Positions 18,562 through 30,162 are shown, counted from the stretch's first letter. The stretch is 64,000 nucleotides of DNA from Billgrantia antri (GCF_019430905.1 NZ_JAHYCA010000004.1:124001-188000); one strand, 5' to 3'. Notes: generated from the sequence alone by a model not told the origin. Numbers and translations: made by a program.

Positions 18562-19839
18562 TTAACGAGCCTGGCGATAGAGTCCCCACAGGATCGTGAT
18601 CAGCAAGGCATAGACCAACCCGCCAACAGGATAAGCAAGAAAACTGTAGGTCAAGCCGAAGTCGATAAAGGCGACCGGTACCAAGGTGCCCGCCACCGCC
18701 AGTGCCCGCTGCTCGCCCGAACCGGCACCGACACCGCGAGCAAAAAGCCACAGCGGCGTGAAATAGAGCGCCAGCAGCGCCAGCAGGCCCGGCAAACCTC
18801 GCTTGACCCAGGCATCGAGGATGTCGTTGTGGGCATGCCAGAAACGCCCCAGCGCGGGATCCTGTTCCCCCTCCGCGCCGCGCTCGCGCATGGCAGCCTG
18901 GTAGCCGCTGGCTCCCCAGCCCAGCAATGGGCGCTCCAGTATCAGCTGTGAAGAGCCCCGCCACATTTCCAACCGGGCGCTGACCGATGTCATCTCGTCA
19001 TCGCCCGCCACGTACTGGCGTAGACTATTGACGGCGTTGTCGACCCGAGTGGCCACGCCGGTCTGCGGCATGGCATACAGACTGCCCAGCAGTGCCATCA
19101 ACGCCGCCACGAGCGTGACCCGCCACCCCAGCGGCAGACGACGACCGTGGCCACGGTAGAGCACCCAGATGGCGAGCGGCAAGCCGATCCACCCCCCCCG
19201 GGAACCGGACAGTGCCGAGGTCAGCAACCCCGCCAGACCGCCCACGATCAGTAGCAGCGACCAGGGCCAGCGCTCGCGCCGGGCAAATGACCAGCTCAAG
19301 CCCGCGAAACACAGCAAGCCCATCAACAACCCAAGGTTGCCGAACAGAATGGCATGCAGTGGCTCATGTCCGTTGGCACGCGCCGTGCCCTCGGCAATGC
19401 GCTGCCACAGGGCCCACCCACTCGCTGCCAGGCTGCCCAGTGCCAGGCCGGCCCAGAGCCAGGTAGCGCGAATCCTGGCCCTGGCAAATGCCAACAGGGT
19501 GACCATGGCCAGCGCAAAAGGCCAGGCATTCTCCATGCCGGAGCTGCCCTCGCCATGAAGCAGGAGCATGCCGATCCAGGTCAGCCCCTGCAGCCCCATA
19601 GCGACCACGAGGAGAAGGTCCTCGCGACGCGGAAACGCGTCGACTTGCCCTTCCTCGCCGACCAGCCAGGCTGCCGCCAGCAGCAGCACTGGCACAAGCA
19701 CCAGCCCCTGCCACGGCAACACCAGCATGGTCGCTCCCAGGGTGAGCATGGCCAAGGCCGACAACCAGGCCTGGCACAGCCCTTTCCCGCTTCGCGGCAT
19801 GGTCCTGGGAAGAGGTCGATAAGAATTTTCTTCAATCAT
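18562..19839 (-). CDS. O-antigen ligase (WaaL)-like membrane protein
   Basis: A 425-aa polytopic protein with about 10-12 hydrophobic segments and a large loop before GWGASGYQAAMRERG, where the H-x-HND motif (FWHAHNDILDAWVKRGLPG) of the O-antigen ligase/polymerase (Wzy_C) family lies. Members transfer undecaprenyl-linked glycans to lipid A core or proteins, or polymerise them. It is the last of the twenty collinear polysaccharide genes, 131 nt after glmS, and may have its own promoter. Whether it ligates this glycan or another is not decidable here. Confidence 0.85.
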   Translation of the reverse strand: MIEENSYRPLPRTMPRSGKGLCQAWLSALAMLTLGATMLVLPWQGLVLVPVLLLAAAWLVGEEGQVDAFPRREDLLLVVAMGLQGLTWIGMLLLHGEGSSGMENAWPFALAMVTLLAFARARIRATWLWAGLALGSLAASGWALWQRIAEGTARANGHEPLHAILFGNLGLLMGLLCFAGLSWSFARRERWPWSLLLIVGGLAGLLTSALSGSRGGWIGLPLAIWVLYRGHGRRLPLGWRVTLVAALMALLGSLYAMPQTGVATRVDNAVNSLRQYVAGDDEMTSVSARLEMWRGSSQLILERPLLGWGASGYQAAMRERGAEGEQDPALGRFWHAHNDILDAWVKRGLPGLLALLALYFTPLWLFARGVGAGSGEQRALAVAGTLVPVAFIDFGLTYSFLAYPVGGLVYALLITILWGLYRQAR

Positions 19840-19970
19840 GGCAATGGCTCATCCGTTGATACGCTGCCGTCCACGGTGCCCGGGCATCGGCCCTCCTGGC
19901 TCCCCTGACGCCGTGCTTGATAAGAATACCTCACATGATAGCGGAAACGACGCCCACCCCAACCGATTCC

Positions 19971-21821
<1,851 letters not shown>

Positions 21822-21959
21822 GTTCTCTTCTCCATGAACGGTGCCACGACCGTGGGCCGTGATGCACTCTCTAGGGCAATCAAATCGCTAGGCGATGCAT
21901 CGGTTGCGATGAGACCGGCTGGCGGCCGTCCCGGGCCGACAAGGCGATCGCCGCGACAG

Positions 21960-23927
21960 CTACTTGTGCCGTTCCAGCACTGGCCGCAGCGGCATCACGG
22001 CCACGTTGGAGGCCATCGGTGGCGCTTCGCGGCGGCGCTTCTCCTGCCACACCAGGTCGACGATTTCACCCTCCGGGCGATACGCCGTCGGCGCCTCCAG
22101 CAGCAGTTGCCGAATGTCGTCGTGCTGAAAGTGGCGACAGGCCTCGAACAATCGATCGAGCAAGCCTTCGAGCCGCGGCCACTCCCACAGCACCTCCTGG
22201 GCCGTCATGATGCGCGGGTGCGAGGTCGCCGCGACGTCGTCGCCCACCAGCAGCTCCTCATAGAGCTTCTCCCCCGGTCGTAGGCCGCTATAGGCGATGG
22301 CGATGTCGCCATCGGGGTTATGTTCGTCGCGAACCTTCAGCCCCGATAGCCGAACCATCTGTCGCGCCAGATCGGCGATGCGCACGGGTTCGCCCATGTC
22401 AAGAACGAAGACGTCCCCGCCCCGCGCCATGGCGCCAGCCTGGATGACCAACTGGGCCGCCTCGGGGATGGTCATGAAAAAGCGGGTGATGTCCGGGTGG
22501 GTCACGGTGATCGGCCCACCCGCCTGGATCTGTTCACGAAACAGCGGCACTACCGAGCCGCTGGAGCCCAGCACATTGCCGAAGCGCACCATGCAAAAGC
22601 GAGTGGTGTCCTGATGCTTGGCGAAGGCCTGGCAGATGAGTTCGGCCAAGCGCTTGGTGGTGCCCATCACGTTGGTCGGCCGCACCGCCTTGTCGGTGGA
22701 CACCAGCACGAAGCTCTCGACCCCGGCCTCCATTGCCGCACGGGCGGTCGAGAGCGTGCCAAAGACATTGTTCTGTACCCCCTCGACCACGTTGTGCTCG
22801 ACCATCGGCACGTGCTTGTACGCCGCCGCATGGTAGACGGTCTGCACCTCGAAAGCCTTCATCATGGTGGTCAACCGCTTGCGATGCTGCACCGAACCGA
22901 GCAACGCTTCGATGCCCACCTCCAGCCCCTCGTCCTTGGCGACGCGGCGCAGCTCCTGCTCGATGCGATAGAGGGCGAACTCGGAAATCTCCAGCAGCAG
23001 CAACCGCCTGGGGCCATGGCGCAGCAGCTGACGGCACAGTTCGGAGCCGATGGAGCCTCCTGCCCCCGTGACCAGCACCACCTTGTCGCGAATGTTGGCT
23101 TCCATCAGCGTGGGATTGGCGGGCACCGGATCGCGCCCGAGCAGATCCTCCACCGCCACGTCGCGGACCTCGCTGATCCTGGCGCGACCGGTCACCACAT
23201 CGACCACGCCGGGAATGGTCTGTACCGGGAAGCCCTGCGGCTCAAGCTCGGCAAGGATTTCGCGCCGCCGAGCCCGGTTGACGCTGGGCATGGCCAGCAG
23301 CACGCGCTCGGCGCCATAGGTATCGGCCAGGTAGCCGAGCTGGCGTGGCGGGTAGACCTTGAGTCCCTCGATATAGGTGTTCTGCAGGCTCACCGCATCG
23401 TCGACGAAGGCAAGCGGCAGGTACTCCTCGCCGTGGCTGAGCGATACCGCCAGCTGTCGGCCAGCCGCCCCGGCACCGTAGATCACCACGCGCGGCTTGT
23501 GACGGATCTGACTGCGCAGGTAAATGGCACGAAGTCCGAAGCGCACCCCGCCGATGGTGAGCAATGCCAGCATGGCGTAGATGAAAGGGACGCTGCGTGG
23601 AATGCCCAGCGCGAAGAGATAGCTGGCCAGCGGCAGCGAAAGTGCCGACACCACCACACCGATGACCACGGCACGTATCGCCTTCGGCCCCAGATAGCGG
23701 ATCACCGCACGATAGAAGCCGAGCCGCACGTAGATCGCCAGGCTCAGCGGAATCATCACCACCAGGGCCATCCAGGTCTGTGCTTCGGCCAGCGGCGCCC
23801 AGCTCTCCAGGCGCAGCAGCATGGCCAACAGAAAGCTGGTGGCGATCAGCACACAGTCGACCACCAGCTGGATGGTGCGTTTCTGCCGTCTGGGCAGGCG
23901 GAACAGGGATTGGAGCAGGTTTCGCAT
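21960..23927 (-). CDS. pglF: UDP-GlcNAc 4,6-dehydratase (PglF/WbpM/CapD type)
   Basis: A 655-aa inner-membrane dehydratase that makes the UDP-4-keto-6-deoxy intermediate for bacillosamine-type sugars. Four N-terminal membrane helices (about residues 15-130) are followed by a CoA-binding-like Rossmann domain (VVIYGAGAAGRQ) and the catalytic SDR domain with VTGAGGSIGSELCRQ. Active-site STDKAVRPTNVMGTTKR carries the Met-x3-Lys variant typical of WbpM and PglF. GGAGAG precedes the ATG. It follows pglE by 50 nt and acts before PglE and PglD. Confidence 0.95.
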   Translation of the reverse strand: MRNLLQSLFRLPRRQKRTIQLVVDCVLIATSFLLAMLLRLESWAPLAEAQTWMALVVMIPLSLAIYVRLGFYRAVIRYLGPKAIRAVVIGVVVSALSLPLASYLFALGIPRSVPFIYAMLALLTIGGVRFGLRAIYLRSQIRHKPRVVIYGAGAAGRQLAVSLSHGEEYLPLAFVDDAVSLQNTYIEGLKVYPPRQLGYLADTYGAERVLLAMPSVNRARRREILAELEPQGFPVQTIPGVVDVVTGRARISEVRDVAVEDLLGRDPVPANPTLMEANIRDKVVLVTGAGGSIGSELCRQLLRHGPRRLLLLEISEFALYRIEQELRRVAKDEGLEVGIEALLGSVQHRKRLTTMMKAFEVQTVYHAAAYKHVPMVEHNVVEGVQNNVFGTLSTARAAMEAGVESFVLVSTDKAVRPTNVMGTTKRLAELICQAFAKHQDTTRFCMVRFGNVLGSSGSVVPLFREQIQAGGPITVTHPDITRFFMTIPEAAQLVIQAGAMARGGDVFVLDMGEPVRIADLARQMVRLSGLKVRDEHNPDGDIAIAYSGLRPGEKLYEELLVGDDVAATSHPRIMTAQEVLWEWPRLEGLLDRLFEACRHFQHDDIRQLLLEAPTAYRPEGEIVDLVWQEKRRREAPPMASNVAVMPLRPVLERHK

Positions 23928-23977
23928 ATCGTCTCTCCATGACCGCGGGCGCCGACGCGCCCGCCTGATTCCTGGCG

Positions 23978-25159
23978 TCAGGCGCCGGCCTGCGCCATGA
24001 TCTCTTCGAGTACCGCACAGGTACGCGCGATCTCATCCTCGGTCAGCGTCGGGTGACAGAGGAACATAAGGCTGGTCTCGCCCAACTCGCGGGCAACGGG
24101 AAGCGGTGCTGCGGGTCGCCAGCCGGTGCCCTCGAAAGCTTTCTCGCGGTACACCTCCGAGCAGGAGCCGGTAAAGCACGGCACCCCGGCGGCATTGATC
24201 GCGGCCATGATGCGATCGCGATCCCAGTCTGCCGCCAGCCGCTCAGGTTCGACGAAGACATAGCACTTGTAGGCGGCGTGGTCGCAGTGCGGCGGCACCT
24301 CGGGCACGCGCAGGCCGGGGCAACCGGCAGCTGCCTGCCAGATTCGCTGCGCATTGGCCTGCCGCGCAGCCTTCCAGCGCGGCATTCGCTCGAGCTGGAT
24401 GCGCCCGATGGCGGCCTGCATCTCGGTAAGCCGCCAATTGGTGCCGAAACTCTCATGCAGCCAGCGGAAGCCTGGTGGATGCTCGCGCTCGTAGACCGCC
24501 TCCCAGCTCTTGCCGTGATCCTTGAACGCCCACATACGACGCCACAGCTTAGGGTCGCTGGTCGTGACCATCCCCCCTTCGCCGCCGGTAGTCATGATCT
24601 TGTCCTGGCAGAACGACCAGCAGCCGACATGACCGATGCTGCCCACGCTTTTGCCGCGGTAGCGCGCCCCATGCGCCTGGGCGCAGTCCTCGATCACGTA
24701 GAGCCCATGGTGCTCGGCCAGCGCCATGAGTGCATCCATCTCGCAGGGCCAGCCGGCGAGGTGCACGGCGACGATCGCCCGGGTGCGCGGCGTGATCTTC
24801 TCGGCAACGCTCGCGGCGGTTACGTTCTGCGAGTCACGGTCGACATCGGCGAAGACCGGCTTGGCGCCGGAGGTGACGATGCTCGAGGCCGAGGCCAGGA
24901 AAGTACGCGACGTGACGATCACCTCGTCGCCCGGGTCCTCTCCGATGCCAAGACCGCGCAGGGCGAGGTCCAGGGCGACGGTGCCATTGGCCACGGCAAT
25001 GGCGAATTCGCTCTCGGCAAAGCGGGCAAATTCACGCTCGAACTGGCGGCACTCTTCACCGGTCCAGTAGTTGACCCGATTGGAAAGCAGCACGCGAGTC
25101 ACCGCGTCCGCCTCTTCGCGGGTGTAGTCGGGCCAGGGAGAAAAGGGTCCGTTGAGCAT
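23978..25159 (-). CDS. pglE: DegT/DnrJ-type sugar aminotransferase (PglE-like)
   Basis: A 393-aa PLP enzyme of the sugar aminotransferase family. The PLP lysine is expected at Lys187 in SFCQDKIMTTGGEGGMV, and the ring-nitrogen Asp at 158 in VIEDCAQAHGA. Between pglD and pglF it probably aminates C4 of the keto sugar made by PglF, giving UDP-4-amino-4,6-dideoxy-GlcNAc. Its ATG shares one base with the pglD stop (TGATG), indicating translational coupling. Function is from the gene set; the family also includes other C3 and C4 aminotransferases. Confidence 0.9.
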   Translation of the reverse strand: MLNGPFSPWPDYTREEADAVTRVLLSNRVNYWTGEECRQFEREFARFAESEFAIAVANGTVALDLALRGLGIGEDPGDEVIVTSRTFLASASSIVTSGAKPVFADVDRDSQNVTAASVAEKITPRTRAIVAVHLAGWPCEMDALMALAEHHGLYVIEDCAQAHGARYRGKSVGSIGHVGCWSFCQDKIMTTGGEGGMVTTSDPKLWRRMWAFKDHGKSWEAVYEREHPPGFRWLHESFGTNWRLTEMQAAIGRIQLERMPRWKAARQANAQRIWQAAAGCPGLRVPEVPPHCDHAAYKCYVFVEPERLAADWDRDRIMAAINAAGVPCFTGSCSEVYREKAFEGTGWRPAAPLPVARELGETSLMFLCHPTLTEDEIARTCAVLEEIMAQAGA

Positions 25160-25869
25160 CAGGTTCTTCCTTGCGGTGAAAGCGGCTCGAAGCGCAGCAC
25201 GTTCGACCCACTGGGAAGCGTGTCGTCGTCACCCTGAGCCGACGCCAGCGGGCGTGCCGGCACGCCGGCGACGACAAGGTTGCCATCGATATCGGAGACC
25301 ACGGCCGCCCCGGCACCGACCATCACGGCCTCGCCGATGGCCACGCCCTGGCGCACCACGGCACCGGCACCGACCCAACTGGTACGGCCGATCTCCACGT
25401 CACCGGCCACGTTGGCGCCCGGCGCCACGTGTACGCAGGCCCCCAGCCGGCAGTCATGATCGACGGTGGCGGCCGTGTTGACGATGGAGCCCATGCCGAG
25501 CTCGGCAAAGGCATTGATGATGGCGCCGGCCATGACCACGCAGCCCGGTGCGAGACGGGCCATCGGGCTGATGGTGGCACGCGGATGCACCAGCGAGACG
25601 ATCCTGGCACCCTGCGACAGCAAGGCCTCGAGCTTGGCCTCGCGCACCGCGTTGTGGCCGATGGCCACCACCACGCCCTCGAAGCGAGACAGCTCGTTGA
25701 GCAGCATCGGCAGCGTGCCTTTCACCTCCCAGTGCTCATGCCGGGTCTTGTCCGGCCAGGCATCGTCGTAGAAGACCAGATCCTGCCAACCGGCCTGGAT
25801 GGCAATGTCCGCGACCACCTTGCCGTGGCCGCTGGCCCCAAGAATGGCGAGACGACGGCGATTACTCAT
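25159..25869 (-). CDS. pglD: Sugar N-acetyltransferase (PglD/NeuD family)
   Basis: A 236-aa enzyme: an N-terminal Rossmann-like nucleotide-sugar domain (AILGASGHGKVVADIA), then a left-handed beta-helix with hexapeptide repeats. His138 in TVDHDCRLG is the likely catalytic base, and the acetyl-CoA site follows in HVAPGANVAGDVEIG. It would acetylate the 4-amino group to give UDP-N,N'-diacetylbacillosamine. GGAGG before the ATG at 25869 supports this start; it overlaps the pglC 3' end by 8 nt and pglE by one base. Confidence 0.92.
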   Translation of the reverse strand: MSNRRRLAILGASGHGKVVADIAIQAGWQDLVFYDDAWPDKTRHEHWEVKGTLPMLLNELSRFEGVVVAIGHNAVREAKLEALLSQGARIVSLVHPRATISPMARLAPGCVVMAGAIINAFAELGMGSIVNTAATVDHDCRLGACVHVAPGANVAGDVEIGRTSWVGAGAVVRQGVAIGEAVMVGAGAAVVSDIDGNLVVAGVPARPLASAQGDDDTLPSGSNVLRFEPLSPQGRT

Positions 25870-26458
25870 GATGACCTCCACGGAATCTCGGCATGGCGAC
25901 ATCACCGTCATGGGCGATTCCATCGCGAACCAGCACCTTCTTCACCGTCAGCAGCAGGATACGCAGGTCGAGCCACAGCGAGCGGTGGTCGACATACCAC
26001 ACGTCGAGCTCGAACTTCTGCTCCCAGGAGAGCGCATTGCGGCCGTTGACCTGGGCCCAGCCGGTCACACCCGGGCGCACCTCGTGACGCCGGGCCTGGC
26101 GAGTCGTGTAGAGCGGCAGGTATTCCATCAACAAGGGCCGTGGACCGACCAGGCTCATGTCGCCCTTGAGCACGTTCCACAGCTCCGGCAGTTCGTCGAG
26201 GCTGCTGGCGCGTAGCCGCTGGCCCAATGGGGTCAGGCGCTCCGCATCGGGTAGCGGTTTGCCGTCGCGATCGACGGCATCGCGCATGGTGCGGAACTTG
26301 ATCATCTCGAAGGCCTGGCCATGGAGCCCAGGTCTGGTCTGGCGAAACAGCACCGGCGAGCCAAGCCTCAGGCGCACCAGCAGCGCCAGCGTAAGGAGCA
26401 GCGGCGCGAGCAGCAGCAGCGCCACCAGGGAAACCACGATGTCGAACAGTCGCTTCAT
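25862..26458 (-). CDS. pglC: Initiating phosphoglycosyl transferase (PglC type)
   Basis: A 198-aa monotopic transferase that loads the first sugar phosphate on undecaprenyl phosphate at the inner membrane. The re-entrant N-terminal hydrophobic helix (FDIVVSLVALLLLAPLLL), FRQTRPG, FEMIKFRTM, and the catalytic Asp-Glu pair in SSLDELPELWNVLKGDMSLVGPRP are all present. At about 200 aa it is the minimal PglC type without an extra membrane domain. With PglF, PglE and PglD beside it, the substrate is probably UDP-diNAcBac. Start and stop overlap neighbouring genes (ATGA at 26455-26458). Confidence 0.95.
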   Translation of the reverse strand: MKRLFDIVVSLVALLLLAPLLLTLALLVRLRLGSPVLFRQTRPGLHGQAFEMIKFRTMRDAVDRDGKPLPDAERLTPLGQRLRASSLDELPELWNVLKGDMSLVGPRPLLMEYLPLYTTRQARRHEVRPGVTGWAQVNGRNALSWEQKFELDVWYVDHRSLWLDLRILLLTVKKVLVRDGIAHDGDVAMPRFRGGHHE

Positions 26459-27705
26459 TGCTTCTCATCCATGACGTCGTTCATGATGCCGGCCAGCCGC
26501 TCGGCCAGGATTCGGTAGTCGTAGACGGCTTCCACATGCGCCCGGCCCGCCTGTCCCATGCGGGCGCGCTCCGCGGTCGGCAGTGCCACCAGCCGCTTGA
26601 TCGCTTCGGCCAGGGCCAGCGGATCCTCGGGCGGCACGGTGATACCGGCTCCCGCCTCGGCAACCGGATCGTTGATCGCCGCCGAAGCGATGATCACCGG
26701 GCGCCCCGCGGCCATGTAGTCGAACAGCTTGTTCATGCTGATGCCGAAGCGGTAGAGCCGCGGCAGGTCGCGCACCGTGATGACGAAGGCATCCGCCTCG
26801 CGGGCCACTGCCGGAATGTCGCGCTTGGGCACCGGCGGTTCGAAGCGCACCCAGCGACCGTCGAGCTCGAGTCTGCTGGCCTGACGCATCAGTTCTTGCT
26901 TGCCCGGCCCGTCGCCGATCAGGCGCAATTGCACCGGCACCTGGCCTGCGGGACTGTCCGCCTTGACGAGCGCCATGGCCTCCAGCAGATCGGCAAGCCC
27001 GTTGGCCTCGCCGTGGCTGCCGAAGTACATCAGCGACAGCGGCAGCTCGGGAGGGCGCTCTGCCGGCGGGCCTGGCTCGGGAAACTCGGCCAGATCGACG
27101 CCGTTGGAGAGCCACACCACCCGCTCTTCCGGCACGCCCAGCGGAGCGATGTAGTCCACCGCACGCGGCAGCAGGGTCAGCACGCGCTGCGCACGCCTGT
27201 AGAGGAAGGTTTCCAGCGCACGCAGCGCGCGCGTCATGGCTGCGCCCTCCCGTAACCGGCCCATGTCGATCAGGGTCTGGGGCCACAGGTCGCGCACCTC
27301 GAACACGAATGGCACGCGGTGGCGACGCGCCAGCCACCATCCGGCCAAGGCAGCGAAAGGATGCACGCTCGAGCCAACGATCAAGTCGGGTCGCTCGAGC
27401 CCGGCCAGGCGCGTCGGCCGCAGCGCCTGGCAGGCATACTCCAGCATGTTCTTCATGCGCCCACCGCCGTTGCCGCGGTAGCTCGAGGTCCGCAGCCACA
27501 GGAAGTTCACCCCGTCGATGGTCTCCAGCCGCCACGATTCGTCCTTCGTCAGGCGCTGCTCACCGCTGGGATGGTCGACGCTGGAAGCGATCAGCGTGGC
27601 TTTCCAGCCATGTGCCGGCAGGTGACGGGCAAGCTGATAGTGACGTGCCCCGCCGGCCGCATCGGGGTGCTTGGCATAGTGATTCAGGATCCAGACGTGT
27701 CTCAT
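26455..27705 (-). CDS. Glycosyltransferase family 4 protein (WbuB-like)
   Basis: A 416-aa GT-B glycosyltransferase, MRHVWILNHYAKHPDAAGGARHY at the start, the opening typical of WbuB-like enzymes that use 6-deoxy amino sugars. The donor-site region FGISMNKLFDYMAAGRPVI replaces the usual EX7E. It probably adds the second sugar to the PglC product. ATGA overlap with pglC and an 11-nt gap from the next upstream transferase show tight co-expression. The specific donor and linkage cannot be read from the sequence. Confidence 0.88.
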   Translation of the reverse strand: MRHVWILNHYAKHPDAAGGARHYQLARHLPAHGWKATLIASSVDHPSGEQRLTKDESWRLETIDGVNFLWLRTSSYRGNGGGRMKNMLEYACQALRPTRLAGLERPDLIVGSSVHPFAALAGWWLARRHRVPFVFEVRDLWPQTLIDMGRLREGAAMTRALRALETFLYRRAQRVLTLLPRAVDYIAPLGVPEERVVWLSNGVDLAEFPEPGPPAERPPELPLSLMYFGSHGEANGLADLLEAMALVKADSPAGQVPVQLRLIGDGPGKQELMRQASRLELDGRWVRFEPPVPKRDIPAVAREADAFVITVRDLPRLYRFGISMNKLFDYMAAGRPVIIASAAINDPVAEAGAGITVPPEDPLALAEAIKRLVALPTAERARMGQAGRAHVEAVYDYRILAERLAGIMNDVMDEKQ

Positions 27706-27716
27706 GAGGTCCTCGG

Positions 27717-28835
27717 TCAGCGGGCAAGGGCGCGGTAAGTGTCCAGCAGCTTGCGTTCCTCCTGCTGCCAGTTGTAACGCTCGACCACGGCCCGCTGGCC
27801 ATTCCTGCCCATCTCACGGGCACGTTCGGGATGGCTCACGATATAGTTGATCGCCCCGGCGATTGCGTCGGGGTCGAGGGGATCGACGCACAGCCCGCAG
27901 TCGCTGCCTTCCACGATCTCTCGCCATAGCGGGAAGTCCGATGCGATCACCGGCAGTCCCGCACTCATGTACTCGAACATCTTCACCGGTAGCGCATCGA
28001 GGTAGTTGACGATCGGGTGCAGCGTGACCAAGCCGGCGACCGAGCTGGCCATGACCCGACGCACGCCGGCGCGATCGAGATAGCCGTGTGCCTCGACCTG
28101 CGCCCAGCCGGCATAGGTCATCACCTCCTGTTCCAGGGCCAGCGTCTTGAAGTCGCCGGCGAGCTGCAGCCGGCACCCCTGCTCGACCTTTTCCATCGCT
28201 CGGATGACCTCGCGGATGCCGCGTACCTCGGCGATGCCGCCGACATAACACACCGACAGCGACTCGCCCGGGCTGGCACTCAAGCGAGCGTCGGGCGCAC
28301 CGTCCAGCTCGCCGAGCATCGGAAAGTTGTTGACGTCCACCACCTGGGGGTGGAACTCGTTGAAGCGATCACGAATGTGAGGTGTTGCCGCCACGATGGC
28401 ATCGAACTGGCGACAGGCTTGCCGCTGGTACGTCTCGACAGCGCGGGACAGCACCTGCCGCGTGAGCTTGCCGAGATAGTGCTTGGCCAGCATCTGGCGC
28501 GGCAGATCCTCATGGGCGTCGTAGACCACACGCTTGCCCAGACGCTTGAGACGACGCCCCACCGGCATCAGCTCGGGGTCGTGCAGGTGATAGAGATCGG
28601 CATCTAGATGCCTGGCCTGCTCGAAGACGCGACGCGTGGTCTTCACGACACGGTTGAGGCGCCCGGGCAGTTGCCCGACATCGACGATGGCGACCCCATC
28701 ACGCTCCTCGTCTCCCTCACCATCGGCGACGACCAGCGTCACCGAATAGCCACCGGCGGCCAGCGACCGGCACTGCTTGTGGAAGATCCGAGTGTCATAG
28801 CGCGGATGAGCGGAGGTCAGGTGTGCCACTTTCAT
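27717..28835 (-). CDS. Glycosyltransferase family 4 protein
   Basis: A 373-aa GT-B glycosyltransferase starting MKVAHLTSAHPRYDTRIFHK; the longer open frame to 28982 reads through the wzy end and is not needed. YHLHDPELMP and YDAHEDLP are typical of this subgroup, and LPVKMFEYMSAGLPVIAS is the nucleotide-sugar site. AAGGA is about 10 nt upstream of the ATG at 28835. Its 5' end overlaps the wzy-like gene by 41 nt. Donor sugar unknown. Confidence 0.88.
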   Translation of the reverse strand: MKVAHLTSAHPRYDTRIFHKQCRSLAAGGYSVTLVVADGEGDEERDGVAIVDVGQLPGRLNRVVKTTRRVFEQARHLDADLYHLHDPELMPVGRRLKRLGKRVVYDAHEDLPRQMLAKHYLGKLTRQVLSRAVETYQRQACRQFDAIVAATPHIRDRFNEFHPQVVDVNNFPMLGELDGAPDARLSASPGESLSVCYVGGIAEVRGIREVIRAMEKVEQGCRLQLAGDFKTLALEQEVMTYAGWAQVEAHGYLDRAGVRRVMASSVAGLVTLHPIVNYLDALPVKMFEYMSAGLPVIASDFPLWREIVEGSDCGLCVDPLDPDAIAGAINYIVSHPERAREMGRNGQRAVVERYNWQQEERKLLDTYRALAR

Positions 28836-30144
28836 TATCGTTGCGTCCTTGTAGGTTCCTTGCAGCGTCATGCTGCCCCGTTTCGTCGCGGTGATGACCG
28901 GCCGTCTCGACCGGCCGCGTATCAGAGGTGTCGCGCTCCCTGCCGGAGGCGACGAGGGCATTGGCATAGGCGCCCCAGCCAAGCGCCGGCAGCGGCCAGA
29001 ACACCGGCTTGGCCAGCACCATCAGCAGCAGGCAGACAAAATTTAGTGAGAAGGCGAACACCCAGCCGGCGCCGCGGTCGCCGAGGAAAAGCAAGCGATA
29101 GGCGGCGGCAGCGAAGGCGGAGAGTGTCAAGCCGACATAGAGGGTGAAACCCAGCAGCCCGTAGTTGACCCAGGCCGACAACATGCTGTGGGCATAGCCT
29201 CCGGTGACCTCTGCCGAGGCGATATGCCCGCCGAAGCGGCCCAACACCGGGCTGGTAAGAATTTGCTCCACGGCTCGCTGCCCGAGGTTCTGGCGCGCCA
29301 GCCAGGAGCTGGTTCCCGACAGGTCGAAGATCTGCAATTGTCGGCTGCCCGACAGGGCCTCGAACTGACTCACCACCAGCGCCATGAGCACCCCGACGAC
29401 TGCCAGCAGCGTCAGCATGTACTTGACGCTCATGCCTGCCCACAGCATCAGCAGCAGCGCCGAGAGCGCCAGGAAGGCGTAGAGTTCCGAGCGCGCCCCC
29501 AGCACGAACATGACGAACGCGCCGACCACAATCAGCGCAGCACGGACCACGGCCCGTTCACTGACGGCGATCAGAAACACCAGTAGCACCAGGGCGCTGC
29601 GGGCGTAGCCTTGATAGGTAGAGACACTGTCTCCTACCTCGGCTTCGGCCTCGATCATGCGCCGGGCGAAGAACATCCACTGACCGGTGGTGGCCACATG
29701 CAACGCCAGGTAGCCGGCGATGAGCACGAAGGCGATCCAGAAGGCGCGCGCCAGCCGCGGCGAGTCGAGCGGCACGCGATAGCCCAGCAAGAACAGCACC
29801 AGCCACAGGACCAGGGTCTCGACGGTCTGGACCAGTGCCGCCTGCATCACGCTGCCTCCGGTCAGGCCGTAGTTGACCGCCGACCACAGCAGCACATAGA
29901 CAAAGAAGCTCAGCGTCACCAGCGCATAGCCGCGGGTAGCGGACGACAGGACGAACAGCTGGGACGGCAGTAGCGCGCAGTAGACGATGAACATCAGCAC
30001 CGACACCACCCCGAACAGGCCGCCCAGCACCGCCGGGATCATCCCCATCGCCACCAGGGTGTGGTAGAGGATGAAGCCCGGAAAGAGCACGAAGAAGCCG
30101 ATGGCAGAAGCGCGCGTCGTCAGCGCATCACCGGACAGGACCAT
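28795..30144 (-). CDS. wzy: Polysaccharide polymerase-like membrane protein (putative Wzy)
   Basis: A 449-aa polytopic inner-membrane protein with about 11-12 hydrophobic segments. A large periplasmic-type loop lies near residues 270-315 (SWLARQNLGQRAVEQILTSPVLGRFGGH), then GGYAHSMLSAWVNYGLLGF, as in O-antigen polymerases and EpsG/Wzy proteins. Probably polymerises the repeat unit in the periplasm with Wzx, Wza and Wzc. The last about 40 residues are hydrophilic and encoded over the next gene's start. Wzy proteins are too divergent to be certain. Confidence 0.75.
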   Translation of the reverse strand: MVLSGDALTTRASAIGFFVLFPGFILYHTLVAMGMIPAVLGGLFGVVSVLMFIVYCALLPSQLFVLSSATRGYALVTLSFFVYVLLWSAVNYGLTGGSVMQAALVQTVETLVLWLVLFLLGYRVPLDSPRLARAFWIAFVLIAGYLALHVATTGQWMFFARRMIEAEAEVGDSVSTYQGYARSALVLLVFLIAVSERAVVRAALIVVGAFVMFVLGARSELYAFLALSALLLMLWAGMSVKYMLTLLAVVGVLMALVVSQFEALSGSRQLQIFDLSGTSSWLARQNLGQRAVEQILTSPVLGRFGGHIASAEVTGGYAHSMLSAWVNYGLLGFTLYVGLTLSAFAAAAYRLLFLGDRGAGWVFAFSLNFVCLLLMVLAKPVFWPLPALGWGAYANALVASGRERDTSDTRPVETAGHHRDETGQHDAARNLQGRNDNESGTPDLRSSAL

Positions 30145-30162
30145 GCGAGACTCCTGCGTCGC

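Noticed and set aside
22497..23942. 481-aa plus-strand open frame
   Set aside because: Antisense to the pglF-type dehydratase, which has clear motifs; no independent support.
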